Below, piece after piece: positions 8,179 through 15,594 of a stretch of 64,000 nucleotides of DNA; position 1 is the first letter of the stretch; every line of letters starts with the position of its first letter. The DNA is taken from the NCBI RefSeq assembly GCF_030287445.1, contig NZ_JASVWB010000002.1, positions 3,162,001-3,226,000 on the forward strand, written 5' to 3'. This DNA is from Streptomyces sp. ALI-76-A. Lineage in GTDB: Bacteria; Actinomycetota; Actinomycetes; Streptomycetales; Streptomycetaceae. Position numbers and translations under genes: made by a program. Under the pieces are notes generated by a model that saw only the letters and a list, made by a program, of their open reading frames with translations, did no database searches and was not told where the DNA came from.

Positions 8179-8856
8179 ATGACCTCAGCGGCACACACAC
8201 CACTTGCGGGGCGACTCAGGGCACTGGTCATCGAAAGTCACGTGGCAGCGGACCGCGCGGTGCTGGTCCCGCGCGGAGAACTGGTCCGCGGCTGCGCGGA
8301 CCTCCTGGCCGGGAAACTCGCCGAACTGCCGTCCGAGGTCCGCCTGGTGGAGGTGGACATGACCGAGGTGGTCTTCATGGACACCGCGGGGCTGCAGTTC
8401 CTGGAGACGCTCGACGACCACCGCCGCCGGCACGGCCTGGCGGTGGCGACCGTGAACTGGAACGGTCAGCCGCGCCGCATCCTGGAACTCGCCGGCCTGG
8501 ACGCCACCGACCCCCTGCACACCGCCCCGGACCGGCGACCGTACCCGTCGGAGTCGTCGGCGGTGGCGCTGGAGCGCGCGGAGCAACTGCGCGTGCTCCG
8601 GGAGGAGGTGGAGCAGCTCCGCCAGGCGATCGCCTCCCGACCGGTGATCGACCAGGCCCGCGGCATCCTCATGGCCACCCAGGGCTGCACCTCCGACGAG
8701 GCGTGGGCGATCCTCCGGCATGCCTCCCAGCTCTCCAACACCAAGCTCCGCACGGTCGCCGCGGCGGTCACCGCCAGCACCGGGAGCGACGGTTCGCCGC
8801 CCCCGGAGGCGGTCCGCACGGCCCTGCGGACGGCGATGGCCGAGCACCGACGCTGA
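8179..8856 (+). CDS. STAS-ANTAR fusion protein (putative signal-dependent antiterminator)
   Basis: A 225-residue two-domain protein. The STAS domain (about 15-115) has VVFMDTAGLQFLETL, with threonine at the canonical phospho-site. A short coiled linker (ERAEQLRVLREEVEQLRQAI) leads into an ANTAR RNA-binding domain (about 150-210): RPVIDQARGILMATQGCTSDEAWAILRHASQLSNTKLR, with the alanines and aromatic residue typical of ANTAR. Known ANTAR proteins bind dual hexaloop RNA hairpins and prevent termination. The gene is divergent from the STAS/MEDS pair, which suggests that the phospho-switch output controls transcript elongation. The target RNA is not identifiable here. Confidence 0.86.
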   Translation: MTSAAHTPLAGRLRALVIESHVAADRAVLVPRGELVRGCADLLAGKLAELPSEVRLVEVDMTEVVFMDTAGLQFLETLDDHRRRHGLAVATVNWNGQPRRILELAGLDATDPLHTAPDRRPYPSESSAVALERAEQLRVLREEVEQLRQAIASRPVIDQARGILMATQGCTSDEAWAILRHASQLSNTKLRTVAAAVTASTGSDGSPPPEAVRTALRTAMAEHRR

Positions 8857-9339
8857 GACAAGGACGCTGAAACATGGCCCGCCTTCCGGTGCGGCGACGG
8901 CGGCACCGGCACGGCGGGCCGGTCTCAGTACGGGAGCAGCCTCCCCGAAGGGGTCCTGCGGTCGATCGTCACATCGCGCGGAGCGGCGGGCCTACGGCTG
9001 ACGCGCACCCGGGTCTGACGGTTCATGACACCCTCCTCAGGCCTTGGGCCGGTACGAGATGTGCCACCCCGCACCCGATGCGACCGGCCGGACCCGCCCC
9101 CTGCTCGCTCGGGGCGGGTCCTGGCCGGCTGCGCTTCGTGTTCGATCCCATTGCCCCCGCCATACCCTCCGGAACCGGCGCTGACTCCTGTTCGACGGTG
9201 GCACTCCGACGGCCGACGCGATCGAGTACGGCGCCACCGCCGTTCCCGACGGCGGTCGACCGCCCCGGGGACCGGCCGATGTCACGTGCGGGAAACCTTG
9301 ACGCGCGGTTTGCCTGATGCCACGATTCCGGCGCCGCGA
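8857..9339. other. Gene-poor interval after the STAS-ANTAR gene
   Basis: No open frame here has a convincing start, codon pattern or recognisable family. The only clear structure is the hairpin listed at 9091-9120. The remainder is the long leader region of the GH5 gene. Confidence 0.55.
9091..9120. terminator. Strong hairpin, probable terminator of the STAS-ANTAR gene
   Basis: GACCCGCCCC (9091-9100) pairs with GGGGCGGGTC (9111-9120) around a 10-nt loop, and GGCCG/CTGGCC flanks extend the stem imperfectly. There is no T-run, as is common for actinobacterial terminators. Confidence 0.55.
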
Positions 9340-9388
9340 TGTTTACGTAAACACCGGTCACTCGATTTCGGCCATGTTTACGTGAACA
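9340..9388. promoter_or_regulatory. Two LacI-type operators upstream of the GH5 gene
   Basis: TGTTTACGTAAACA (9340-9353) is a perfect 14-bp palindrome. A second copy with one mismatch, TGTTTACGTGAACA, is at 9375-9388, 35 bp centre to centre. Both are followed by CC(G). The CG-centred palindrome is typical of LacI-family sugar regulators. The sites are 80-128 bp upstream of the secreted glycosidase start. No LacI-type gene is in the window, so the regulator is encoded elsewhere. Confidence 0.72.
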
Positions 9389-9467
9389 CCGCTGTATGAC
9401 CGGTGACTCGCTCCCCCTGCGCACCCGCCCCCCGCGCCGAGCCGCCACCTCCTGAAAGGGCAAGCCG

Positions 9468-10526
9468 ATGCGCAAGACCCCCACCAGAACCCGCCTCACC
9501 CCGCGACTGCGGGCCGCCTTCGTGGCCGTCGCGATCGCCGCGGTCAGCGGCGCCACCCTCACCGCGAGCCCCGCCTCCGCCGCCGCGCCGAAGCTGGACC
9601 CGACCCAGTTCAGGGGCGTCAACTGGGCCGACCCGCGGGACAACTTCGCCGACGACCCCGTCGTTCTGTCGGGCCTGTCGCTCTCGGACACCTACGCCCA
9701 GACCTACACCAAGTCGAGCCGCATCATCTCGGCGTTCCGCGCGAACCTCGGCGCCAACACCGTACGGCTGCCCATCAACCCGTACACGGTCAACGGCCCG
9801 GCCTGGAAGTCCTACCGCGCGGTCATCGACGCCGCCTCGGACAAGGGCTTCAAGGTCATCCTGTCCTACTGGGAGGGCACGGGCCCCCGCAAGGACGGCT
9901 TCATCGACGACGAGGCCGCCTACTGGCCCATGTGGAAGACCGTCGTCAAGGCCTACCAGAACGACAGGCGCGTCTACTTCGAGCCGATGAACGAGCCGCA
10001 CGCGTACACCGACACCGAGTGGGCCGACATCGCCGCGAAGTGGCTGGCGACCTACCCGTCGGTCCCGCGCGACCGGGTCTTCGTCAGCGGCGCCGGCTAC
10101 AACGACCACGTCACCTCGGTCTGCGCCGACCCGCGCCTGAAGGGCACCTACCTGTCGCTGCACCACTACGGCTTCTGGAAGGAGTACGCCACCTACGACC
10201 AGTGGGTGGCCGACCTCAAGGTGCGCATCGGCGACTGCGCGAACCGGACCGTCGCGGACGAGTTCGGCGCCCACATGACCACCGGCTTCGACTACAACAA
10301 GCCGGCTCCCGACAACAACTTCGTCAACTACATGCAGGCCGTCACCGACACCTTCCGCGAGCTGAAGATGGGCTCCGTGTACTGGCCCGGCCTGCGCACC
10401 GGCGACACCTACTCGCTCCAGACGCTGGTCGGCGACCCCGCCCGCCCCTGGCTGGCCACCACCAACCAGTCCGGCGCCGACCGTCTCGCCTGGGGCTGGG
10501 GCCGCGGCAAGCCGGTCCAGCGCTGA
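9468..10526 (+). CDS. Secreted GH5-family glycoside hydrolase (endoglucanase-like)
   Basis: A 352-residue protein with an N-terminal Sec signal (RLTPRLRAAFVAVAIAAVSG...SPASAAA, cleavage near residue 40) and one (beta/alpha)8 catalytic domain. The acid/base glutamate is in YFEPMNEPH (Glu176) and the likely nucleophile in VADEFGAH (Glu265), the spacing expected for clan A family 5. The LHHYGFW segment supplies the conserved His/Tyr. There is no carbohydrate-binding module. GAAAGGG precedes ATG 9468. The paired palindromes upstream suggest sugar-responsive repression. Substrate (cellulose or another beta-glycan) cannot be decided from sequence. Confidence 0.87.
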   Translation: MRKTPTRTRLTPRLRAAFVAVAIAAVSGATLTASPASAAAPKLDPTQFRGVNWADPRDNFADDPVVLSGLSLSDTYAQTYTKSSRIISAFRANLGANTVRLPINPYTVNGPAWKSYRAVIDAASDKGFKVILSYWEGTGPRKDGFIDDEAAYWPMWKTVVKAYQNDRRVYFEPMNEPHAYTDTEWADIAAKWLATYPSVPRDRVFVSGAGYNDHVTSVCADPRLKGTYLSLHHYGFWKEYATYDQWVADLKVRIGDCANRTVADEFGAHMTTGFDYNKPAPDNNFVNYMQAVTDTFRELKMGSVYWPGLRTGDTYSLQTLVGDPARPWLATTNQSGADRLAWGWGRGKPVQR

Positions 10527-10567
10527 GGGACCGCGACACACGGCACACGGCACACGGCACAGGCCAC

Positions 10568-10610
10568 GGGAGGGGCTCCGCATCCGGTACTCGGAGGCGG
10601 AGCCCCTCCC
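10568..10610. terminator. Perfect 14-bp-stem convergent terminator
   Basis: GGGAGGGGCTCCGC (10568-10581) is exactly complementary to GCGGAGCCCCTCCC (10597-10610), with a 15-nt loop. It lies between the convergent GH5 and VOC genes. A short ACACGGC triplet repeat (about 10537-10560) precedes it. Confidence 0.85.
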
Positions 10611-10669
10611 GCGCGGTCGCCGCACCGCGTGTCCGCCGCACCGGCATGGCCGGCACGGCGTCCACGTGC

Positions 10670-11122
10670 CTAGACGACGCAGAACTCGTTGCCCTCGGGA
10701 TCCCGCATGAGCGCGGAGCAGTGCTCCGAGTCCGGCTCGTCCGTGATCCTCACGACGGTCGCGCCGGCCTTCGTGAGGCGTTCGACCGTGGCGGTCACCC
10801 GCTCCCTGCGGGCGGCCGGCGGGACGCCGCGCCCTCCACCGACCTTGAGGTCGAAGTGCAGCCGGTTCTTCGTGGTCTTGGGCTCGGGAACGTGCTGGAA
10901 CCACATCCTCGGCCCCTTCCCCTTCGGGTCGACGATCGACTCCGGGGTGTCCCCCATGTCCTCCAGTTCCTCCTCGGGCACTCCCATGTCCGCCCAGTAC
11001 TCGCGCCATGTGGACCGGCCGCCCGGCGGAGGTTCCGGTATGTACCCCAGTGCGCCGGCCCAGAAGGGCACCAGTCTCTCCGGGTTCGTACAGTCGATGG
11101 TCAACTGCCACGTCGTATCCAT
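10670..11122 (-). CDS. VOC/glyoxalase-superfamily protein
   Basis: A 150-residue two-module VOC protein. The first beta-alpha-beta module opens with WQLTIDCTNPERLVPFWAGALGY and the second ends SALMRDPEGNEFCVV, both standard VOC signatures. The middle holds the KTTKNRLHFDLKV strand. Members of this Streptomyces subgroup are small cytosolic proteins of unknown substrate, sometimes used in antibiotic binding or dioxygenation. ATG 11122 is the natural start, although no strong ribosome binding site precedes it; the open frame upstream runs through neighbouring genes and is not coding. Function not assigned. Confidence 0.82.
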   Translation of the reverse strand: MDTTWQLTIDCTNPERLVPFWAGALGYIPEPPPGGRSTWREYWADMGVPEEELEDMGDTPESIVDPKGKGPRMWFQHVPEPKTTKNRLHFDLKVGGGRGVPPAARRERVTATVERLTKAGATVVRITDEPDSEHCSALMRDPEGNEFCVV

Positions 11123-11258
11123 GCCCAGAGGGTTCCAGACAGCTCTGACATCCGGTGCCCACGCCCGTCCGCGCGCGAATGACGGGATACCGGACGAGAC
11201 GCCTCTTTGCGGATCCGGCCTCCGGCCGAGGTGAGCGGTGTCCGATGATGGGCGGGCC

Positions 11259-11942
11259 ATGACCACGCCCAGCACCCCCCGTACGCCCCGTACGCCGTCG
11301 CACCGCGCGCCGCTCCCTGTTCTGCGGGCGGCCGTGTTCGCGATCGTCGGGACGGTGCTCGGGGTGAGCGCGCACCATCTGGTCGCCGAGGGGCCCGCGC
11401 CGTGGCGGCAGACCGCGCCGGCCGCGCTGGTGCTCTTCGGCGTCGGCCTCGTCGGCACCCGACGCCCCCGCTCCCTGGCCACGGTCCTGGTGACGTGCGG
11501 GGCGGCGCAGGCGGGACTGCACCTGTGGCTGGCGGTCGCGCACCCGGCCGGCACGCCGGCGTCCCCGGCCGTGCCGTGGCCACCGGGCGCCGGCCACCCG
11601 CACCACCCCGCCGGCGCCCACCATGCCTGGCACGGCCACCCGCACGACTCGCCGGTCATGACGGCGGTGCACGCCGTGGCGGCCGTACTCGTCGCCGTGC
11701 TGCTGCACCGCGCGGACACCGTCTGCTGGTCACTGGCGTCCGGTCTGACGACGGCGGCCGGCCTGGTCCGCGCCAGGACGGCCACGGTCCGGGCGCTGCT
11801 CGCCGGCCGCCCGGCCCGCACGGATCCGGGGCTGCCGGGGCTCGCCCTCGGACGACTGGAGCGGCCGCCGGCGGAGACGGTGCTCGCGGACGTGGTGGTA
11901 CGGAGGGGTCCGCCCCGGGCGGGATTCGCACTCGCCGGCTGA
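11259..11942 (+). CDS. Membrane protein with His-rich loop, next to ycnI-like gene
   Basis: A 227-residue protein with four hydrophobic segments (near residues 22-40, 55-72, 78-95 and 135-152). A strikingly histidine-rich extracytoplasmic loop lies between them: GHPHHPAGAHHAWHGHPHD, near residues 113-131. This suggests copper or other metal capture. The gene is 62 bp upstream of the YcnI-domain gene, and the two are probably co-transcribed. I do not recognise a named family beyond actinobacterial membrane proteins that accompany ycnI. GTG 11238 is an alternative start, 7 codons earlier. Confidence 0.72.
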   Translation: MTTPSTPRTPRTPSHRAPLPVLRAAVFAIVGTVLGVSAHHLVAEGPAPWRQTAPAALVLFGVGLVGTRRPRSLATVLVTCGAAQAGLHLWLAVAHPAGTPASPAVPWPPGAGHPHHPAGAHHAWHGHPHDSPVMTAVHAVAAVLVAVLLHRADTVCWSLASGLTTAAGLVRARTATVRALLAGRPARTDPGLPGLALGRLERPPAETVLADVVVRRGPPRAGFALAG

Positions 11943-12004
11943 CCCTGTCCGGGCGGTCGCTCCGCGGAGCGCCGCCGCACGCTCCCCCACGCCTGGAGAC
12001 ACCC

Positions 12005-12739
12005 GTGTTCCACACCCTCAGCACGCACCGCGCCGCGCGCCGGCTGGCCCTCGCCGCGACCGCGACCACCGCGCTCGTCCTCGTCACCGCCGGGCCGGCC
12101 GCCACCCACACGGATGTCGAGGCGGACAACGCCCAGGCCCTGGCCGAGAACGTCGAGGTCTCCTTCCACGCCGAGTCGGAGTCGGACACCGCCGGGATCA
12201 CGCAGCTCCGTGTGGTCCTGCCCGAGGGCATCGCCCCCGCCGACGTGACCTACGGCGAGGGCCCCAAGGGCTGGAAGTTCACCGCGGGCGACGACGGTTA
12301 CACCGTCAAGGGCCCGGCCCTGCGGACCGGGGTGAGCGCCGAGTACTCGATCGTCGTCAAGCAGCTCCCCGACGCGAGGGAACTGGCCTTCAAGACGCTC
12401 CAGACCTACGCCGACGGGCGTACCGACCGCTGGATCGAGCTGGACGAGAACGGCGAGAATCCCGCGCCCGTGCTCGAGCTGAAGCCCGCCGCGCCCGGCG
12501 CGAAGCCGGTCGACCCGTCCCCCAGTGAGCCGGCGAGCCCCGCCGCCTCCCCGACCCCGACCCCCACTCCGACCGCACCGGAGACGGCCGCCTCGGCCTC
12601 CCCGCAGGCGGCCGATGCCCAGAAGGACGACGAGGGCGGGCTGTCGGCGGGCGTGTGGGCCGGGCTGGTCGCGGCGGTCGTCGTCGCGGCCGTGGCCGTG
12701 GTCCTCGTCGTGCGCCGCAGGGGCAGCGCCCAGCACTGA
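12005..12739 (+). CDS. YcnI/DUF1775-domain copper-associated envelope protein
   Basis: A 244-residue exported protein. It has a signal peptide (LALAATATTALVLVTAGPA, cleavage before about residue 34, leaving His near the mature N-terminus), a DUF1775 cupredoxin-like domain (about 35-155, with ITQLRVVLPEGI and WKFTAGDDGYTVKGP), a Pro/Thr/Ser-rich stalk (about 165-210) and a C-terminal membrane anchor (GVWAGLVAAVVVAAVAVVLVVRRR). YcnI proteins bind Cu(II) through the mature N-terminal His. GTG 12005 follows GGAGA. Paired with the His-rich membrane protein upstream, it probably handles extracytoplasmic copper. Confidence 0.83.
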   Translation: MFHTLSTHRAARRLALAATATTALVLVTAGPAATHTDVEADNAQALAENVEVSFHAESESDTAGITQLRVVLPEGIAPADVTYGEGPKGWKFTAGDDGYTVKGPALRTGVSAEYSIVVKQLPDARELAFKTLQTYADGRTDRWIELDENGENPAPVLELKPAAPGAKPVDPSPSEPASPAASPTPTPTPTAPETAASASPQAADAQKDDEGGLSAGVWAGLVAAVVVAAVAVVLVVRRRGSAQH

Positions 12740-12755
12740 CCGGGCGCGCCGCCAG

Positions 12756-12790
12756 GCCCTCGCACCCCGGACGGTCCGGGTGCGGGGGCC
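12756..12790. terminator. Hairpin between ycnI-like and arsR-like genes
   Basis: CGCACCCCGGAC and GTCCGGGTGCG form a near-perfect stem with one bulged base and a very small loop. It sits between two convergent genes and is a plausible bidirectional terminator. Confidence 0.6.
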
Positions 12791-12797
12791 CGGCGTG

Positions 12798-13157
12798 TCA
12801 GTCGTGCGGAGCCTTGCCGCTCACCCGGTGGTCCGCGTGGCTGAGCGCCTCCAGGACCAGGCGCCGCAGGTGGCCGTCGCGGAGGCGGTAGTGGATGTGC
12901 CGGCCCTCGCGGCGGGTGTCGACGAGCCCGGCGAGCCGCAGCTTGGCCAGGTGCTGGCTGACCGCCGTGCGCGACGCGTCGCACCGCTCGGCCAGCGATC
13001 CGACGTCCGACTCGCCCTGCGCGAGCAGCCACAGCAGATGCAGCCGGGTGGCGTCGGAGAGCATCGCGAACACTCCGGTCGCCTCGGCCAGCCGCGCGCT
13101 GTCCGGGGTGCGCAGATGCGCATGGGCCGCAGGTGAGGCGGAGTGGCTTTCAGGCAT
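12798..13157 (-). CDS. ArsR/SmtB-family metalloregulator
   Basis: A 119-residue winged-helix repressor: VFAMLSDATRLHLLWLLAQGESDVGSLAERCDASRTAVSQHLAKLRLAGLVDTRREGRHIHYRL. The C-terminal helix contains SHADHRV, a histidine/aspartate pattern matching the alpha-5 site of Zn/Ni/Co sensors of the CzrA/NmtR group. There is no CVC motif, which argues against arsenic. It is divergent from a His-tailed MFS exporter across a perfect 34-bp palindrome (13227-13260), so it very likely represses that exporter and itself until metal binds. Confidence 0.87.
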   Translation of the reverse strand: MPESHSASPAAHAHLRTPDSARLAEATGVFAMLSDATRLHLLWLLAQGESDVGSLAERCDASRTAVSQHLAKLRLAGLVDTRREGRHIHYRLRDGHLRRLVLEALSHADHRVSGKAPHD

Positions 13158-13226
13158 GGGGCCAGCCTAGAGCCACCGGGAAACGGGGCGCGGGGCGCGG
13201 GCGGGCGGCCGCGACCGCCGACCTCC

Positions 13227-13260
13227 ACCCGTCATGTGCGCAGGTGCGCACATGACGGGT
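13227..13260. promoter_or_regulatory. Perfect 34-bp palindrome, operator of the ArsR-type regulator
   Basis: Arms ACCCGTCATGTGCGCA (13227-13242) and TGCGCACATGACGGGT (13245-13260) are exactly complementary, separated by GG. It contains ATGTGCGCA half-sites similar to those of actinobacterial ArsR-family Ni/Co/Zn sensors. It lies 70 bp from the regulator start and 52 bp from the exporter start. Confidence 0.8.
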
Positions 13261-13311
13261 AGACTGGCCTGCCGGGACCGCCCGGACCGTCCTGCCCAGG
13301 GAGCCGCCCGC

Positions 13312-14682
13312 ATGCTCTCCGTCCTGCGCGACCGCACCTACCGGCACCTCTTCGCCGCCCAGGTCATCGCCCTCGTCGGCACCGGACTGGCCACCGTGGC
13401 GCTCGGGCTGCTGGCCTACGACATCGCGGGCGCCCGGGCCGGTTCGGTGCTCGGCACCGCGCTCGCGATCAAGATGGTGGCGTACGTCGCGATCGCCCCG
13501 GCCGTCGGAGCGGTCGCCGACCGGATCCCGCGCAGGGCGCTCATGGTGTCGGCCGACCTCGTACGCGCGGCGGTCGCGCTGCTGTTGCCCTTCGTGGACC
13601 AGGTCTGGCAGGTCTACGTGCTGGTCTTCCTGCTCCAGTCCGCGTCGGCCGCGTTCACGCCGACCTTCCAGGCGGTCATCCCCGACGTGCTGCCCGAAGA
13701 GCGCGACTACACACGGGCGTTGTCCATGTCCCGGCTCGCGTACGACCTGGAGAGCCTGTTCTCCCCCGCGCTGGCGGCGGTCCTGCTGTCCGTGATCACC
13801 TACAACTGGCTGTTCACCGGCACCGTGGTGGGCTTCCTCGCGTCGGCGGCACTCGTGGTCTCCGCGGTCCTCCCCCGGCCCGTGTCCGCCGCCGGACCGC
13901 CCGCGGGCGGCGCCCGCGGCAGGGCCACGGCGGGCGCCCGCCTCTTCCTCGCCGTCCCGCGACTGCGTGCCCTGCTGGCTCTCAACCTCGTGGTCGCGGC
14001 CGCGAGCGCGATGGTGACCGTCAACTCCGTCGTCTACGTCCGCGAGGTGCTCGGGCGCTCGACGGGTGCCGTGCCGGTCGCCCTCGGCGCGTACGGGGCG
14101 GGCTCGATGGCCGTGGCCCTCACCCTGCCGCGCGTCCTGGACCGGGTCCCGGACCGGACGGTGATGCTGCGCGGCGCCCTGCTGCTCGCCGGCGTCTTCG
14201 CCGGACTCGGCGCCGTCACCGCCGGGGAGGGCGGAAGCTGGCGCTGGCCCGCGCTGCTGGCGGTGTGGGCCGTCTTCGGTGCCGCGTGCTCGATGGTGCT
14301 CACGCCGACCGGCCGGCTCATCCGGCGTTCGGTGCCGGCCGGGAGCCGTACGACGGCGTTCGCGGCGCAGTTCTCGCTCTCGCACGGTTGCTGGCTGCTG
14401 ACGTATCCCCTGGCGGGGTGGCTGGGCGCGCGGGCCGGGCTGCAGGCGGCCGTGCTCGCGCTGGGCGTGATCGCGCTGGCCGCGTCCCTGCTGGCGGTGC
14501 GCCTGTGGCCGCCCGGTCCGCCCGCCACGCCCACGGAACCGGCGCCCGTCGAGCACGAGCACACCGGCCTCCACGCCGGCCATCCCCACCTCACCGATGC
14601 CGCACGGGTGGCCGGCGGCTGGCGGCACACCCACGCCTGCGCACCCGACCGGCTGCACCCCCACGCCCCGACACGCGCATGA
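13312..14682 (+). CDS. MFS exporter with His-rich cytoplasmic tail (NreB-like)
   Basis: A 456-residue major-facilitator protein with about 12 membrane helices starting RTYRHLFAAQVIALVGTGLATVALGLLAYD. The MFS loop 2-3 motif is GAVADRIPRRALM. Its last 50 residues are histidine-rich (EHEHTGLHAGHPHL...WRHTHAC...HPHAP). This architecture is seen in the nickel-resistance exporter NreB. ATG 13312 follows CAGGGAG; the longer frame from 13234 starts inside the operator palindrome. Regulation by the adjacent ArsR-type repressor fits a Ni/Co/Zn efflux role; the metal is inferred. Confidence 0.82.
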   Translation: MLSVLRDRTYRHLFAAQVIALVGTGLATVALGLLAYDIAGARAGSVLGTALAIKMVAYVAIAPAVGAVADRIPRRALMVSADLVRAAVALLLPFVDQVWQVYVLVFLLQSASAAFTPTFQAVIPDVLPEERDYTRALSMSRLAYDLESLFSPALAAVLLSVITYNWLFTGTVVGFLASAALVVSAVLPRPVSAAGPPAGGARGRATAGARLFLAVPRLRALLALNLVVAAASAMVTVNSVVYVREVLGRSTGAVPVALGAYGAGSMAVALTLPRVLDRVPDRTVMLRGALLLAGVFAGLGAVTAGEGGSWRWPALLAVWAVFGAACSMVLTPTGRLIRRSVPAGSRTTAFAAQFSLSHGCWLLTYPLAGWLGARAGLQAAVLALGVIALAASLLAVRLWPPGPPATPTEPAPVEHEHTGLHAGHPHLTDAARVAGGWRHTHACAPDRLHPHAPTRA

Positions 14683-14802
14683 CGCGCTCCTGAACACCGC
14701 GCGGTGAGCGTGGTGACCGCGGTGAGCGCTGTACGTCAGCAGCCGGCAGCCTGTGTCGGTGGGCCGGCCGGCGTCGGACCCAGGCCGGGAGGGCCGGCCG
14801 TC

Positions 14803-15594
14803 CTACCGCTTCTCGTACGGATTCCCCGGCTGCTCCACCTGCCGGACGGACGTGCCCTCGAGCACGGGCGGCCACGCCTCGTCCGTACCGAGCGTGCCCT
14901 CGGGGATCCAGGTGCCGGTGACCGTCACCCAGGAGTCGGCGGCCGGGGCGCCGACGCCCCGGATCTCGGCCTTGTTGGGGCGCGCGTCCGCAGCGCAGCA
15001 GGAGATGAGGAGCCGGGTCAGGTACCAGGTGTCTCCGCTCCCGGTGACGAAGCCGGTCATCCGGATCGTGCGGCCCGTCATCGTCCGGCCGCTGTCGTAC
15101 ATGGCGCGGGAGGTGAACTGGCCGAGCGTGAGGTCGACCGGCTCGCCCCGCGGAAGCGGTGGGAACGCGCCGACGCCCCGCGCCGCGTACGTCGCCGCCT
15201 CCCGTTCCGCGCTGTACGAGCCCAGGGCGGGCGGCGGGAAGAACAGCAGGGCGAGGGCGGGCACGGTCAACAGCCAGGCGACGCGCGGGCCGTGGCCGTG
15301 ATCGTGGCTGTGGCCGCCGCCCCGGTCCTCGTGCTCGTCCTCTTCGTCCTCCTCTTCCTCACCCTCGCCCCGGTCCCCTTCCTCGTCCTCGTCGCGGTCC
15401 TGGTCGTCGTGGGGCGGCCTGCCGTCGGCGACCGCCGCGAAGAGCCCCAGGAGGACCAGCAGCACGCCCGAGACGATCAGGAAGGGCCGCAATCCCTGCT
15501 GGACGTACCGCAGATACAGCTCGCTGAAGAGCGAGATCCGCAGTACGGCCCCGCCGCACAGGACCAGCACCGCCGCCGGACCGTACCGCCTCAC
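14803..15594 (-). CDS. TIGR03943-family membrane protein (permease partner)
   Basis: A 263-residue protein. Two N-terminal membrane helices are followed by a long acidic then histidine-rich cytoplasmic loop (about residues 55-105: runs of Asp/Glu, then GGGHSHDHGHG), a third helix (VAWLLTVPALALLFF) and an extracytoplasmic domain with RMTGFVTG, SCCAADA and a WVTVTGTW strand, diagnostic of the YcgQ/TIGR03943 group. GTG 15594 overlaps the stop of the permease gene by 4 bp (GTGA), so translation is coupled. The Cys-Cys and His cluster suggest metal binding. Homologues accompany DUF318 permeases. Confidence 0.82.
   Translation of the reverse strand: MRRYGPAAVLVLCGGAVLRISLFSELYLRYVQQGLRPFLIVSGVLLVLLGLFAAVADGRPPHDDQDRDEDEEGDRGEGEEEEDEEDEHEDRGGGHSHDHGHGPRVAWLLTVPALALLFFPPPALGSYSAEREAATYAARGVGAFPPLPRGEPVDLTLGQFTSRAMYDSGRTMTGRTIRMTGFVTGSGDTWYLTRLLISCCAADARPNKAEIRGVGAPAADSWVTVTGTWIPEGTLGTDEAWPPVLEGTSVRQVEQPGNPYEKR

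Noticed and set aside
8874..9317. 147-codon plus-strand frame after the STAS-ANTAR gene
   Set aside because: It runs through a strong hairpin, has no ribosome binding site and shows no protein-like pattern.
10670..12736. 688-codon minus-strand frame
   Set aside because: Only the last 150 codons (VOC protein) are real; the rest is antisense to the two membrane/copper genes.
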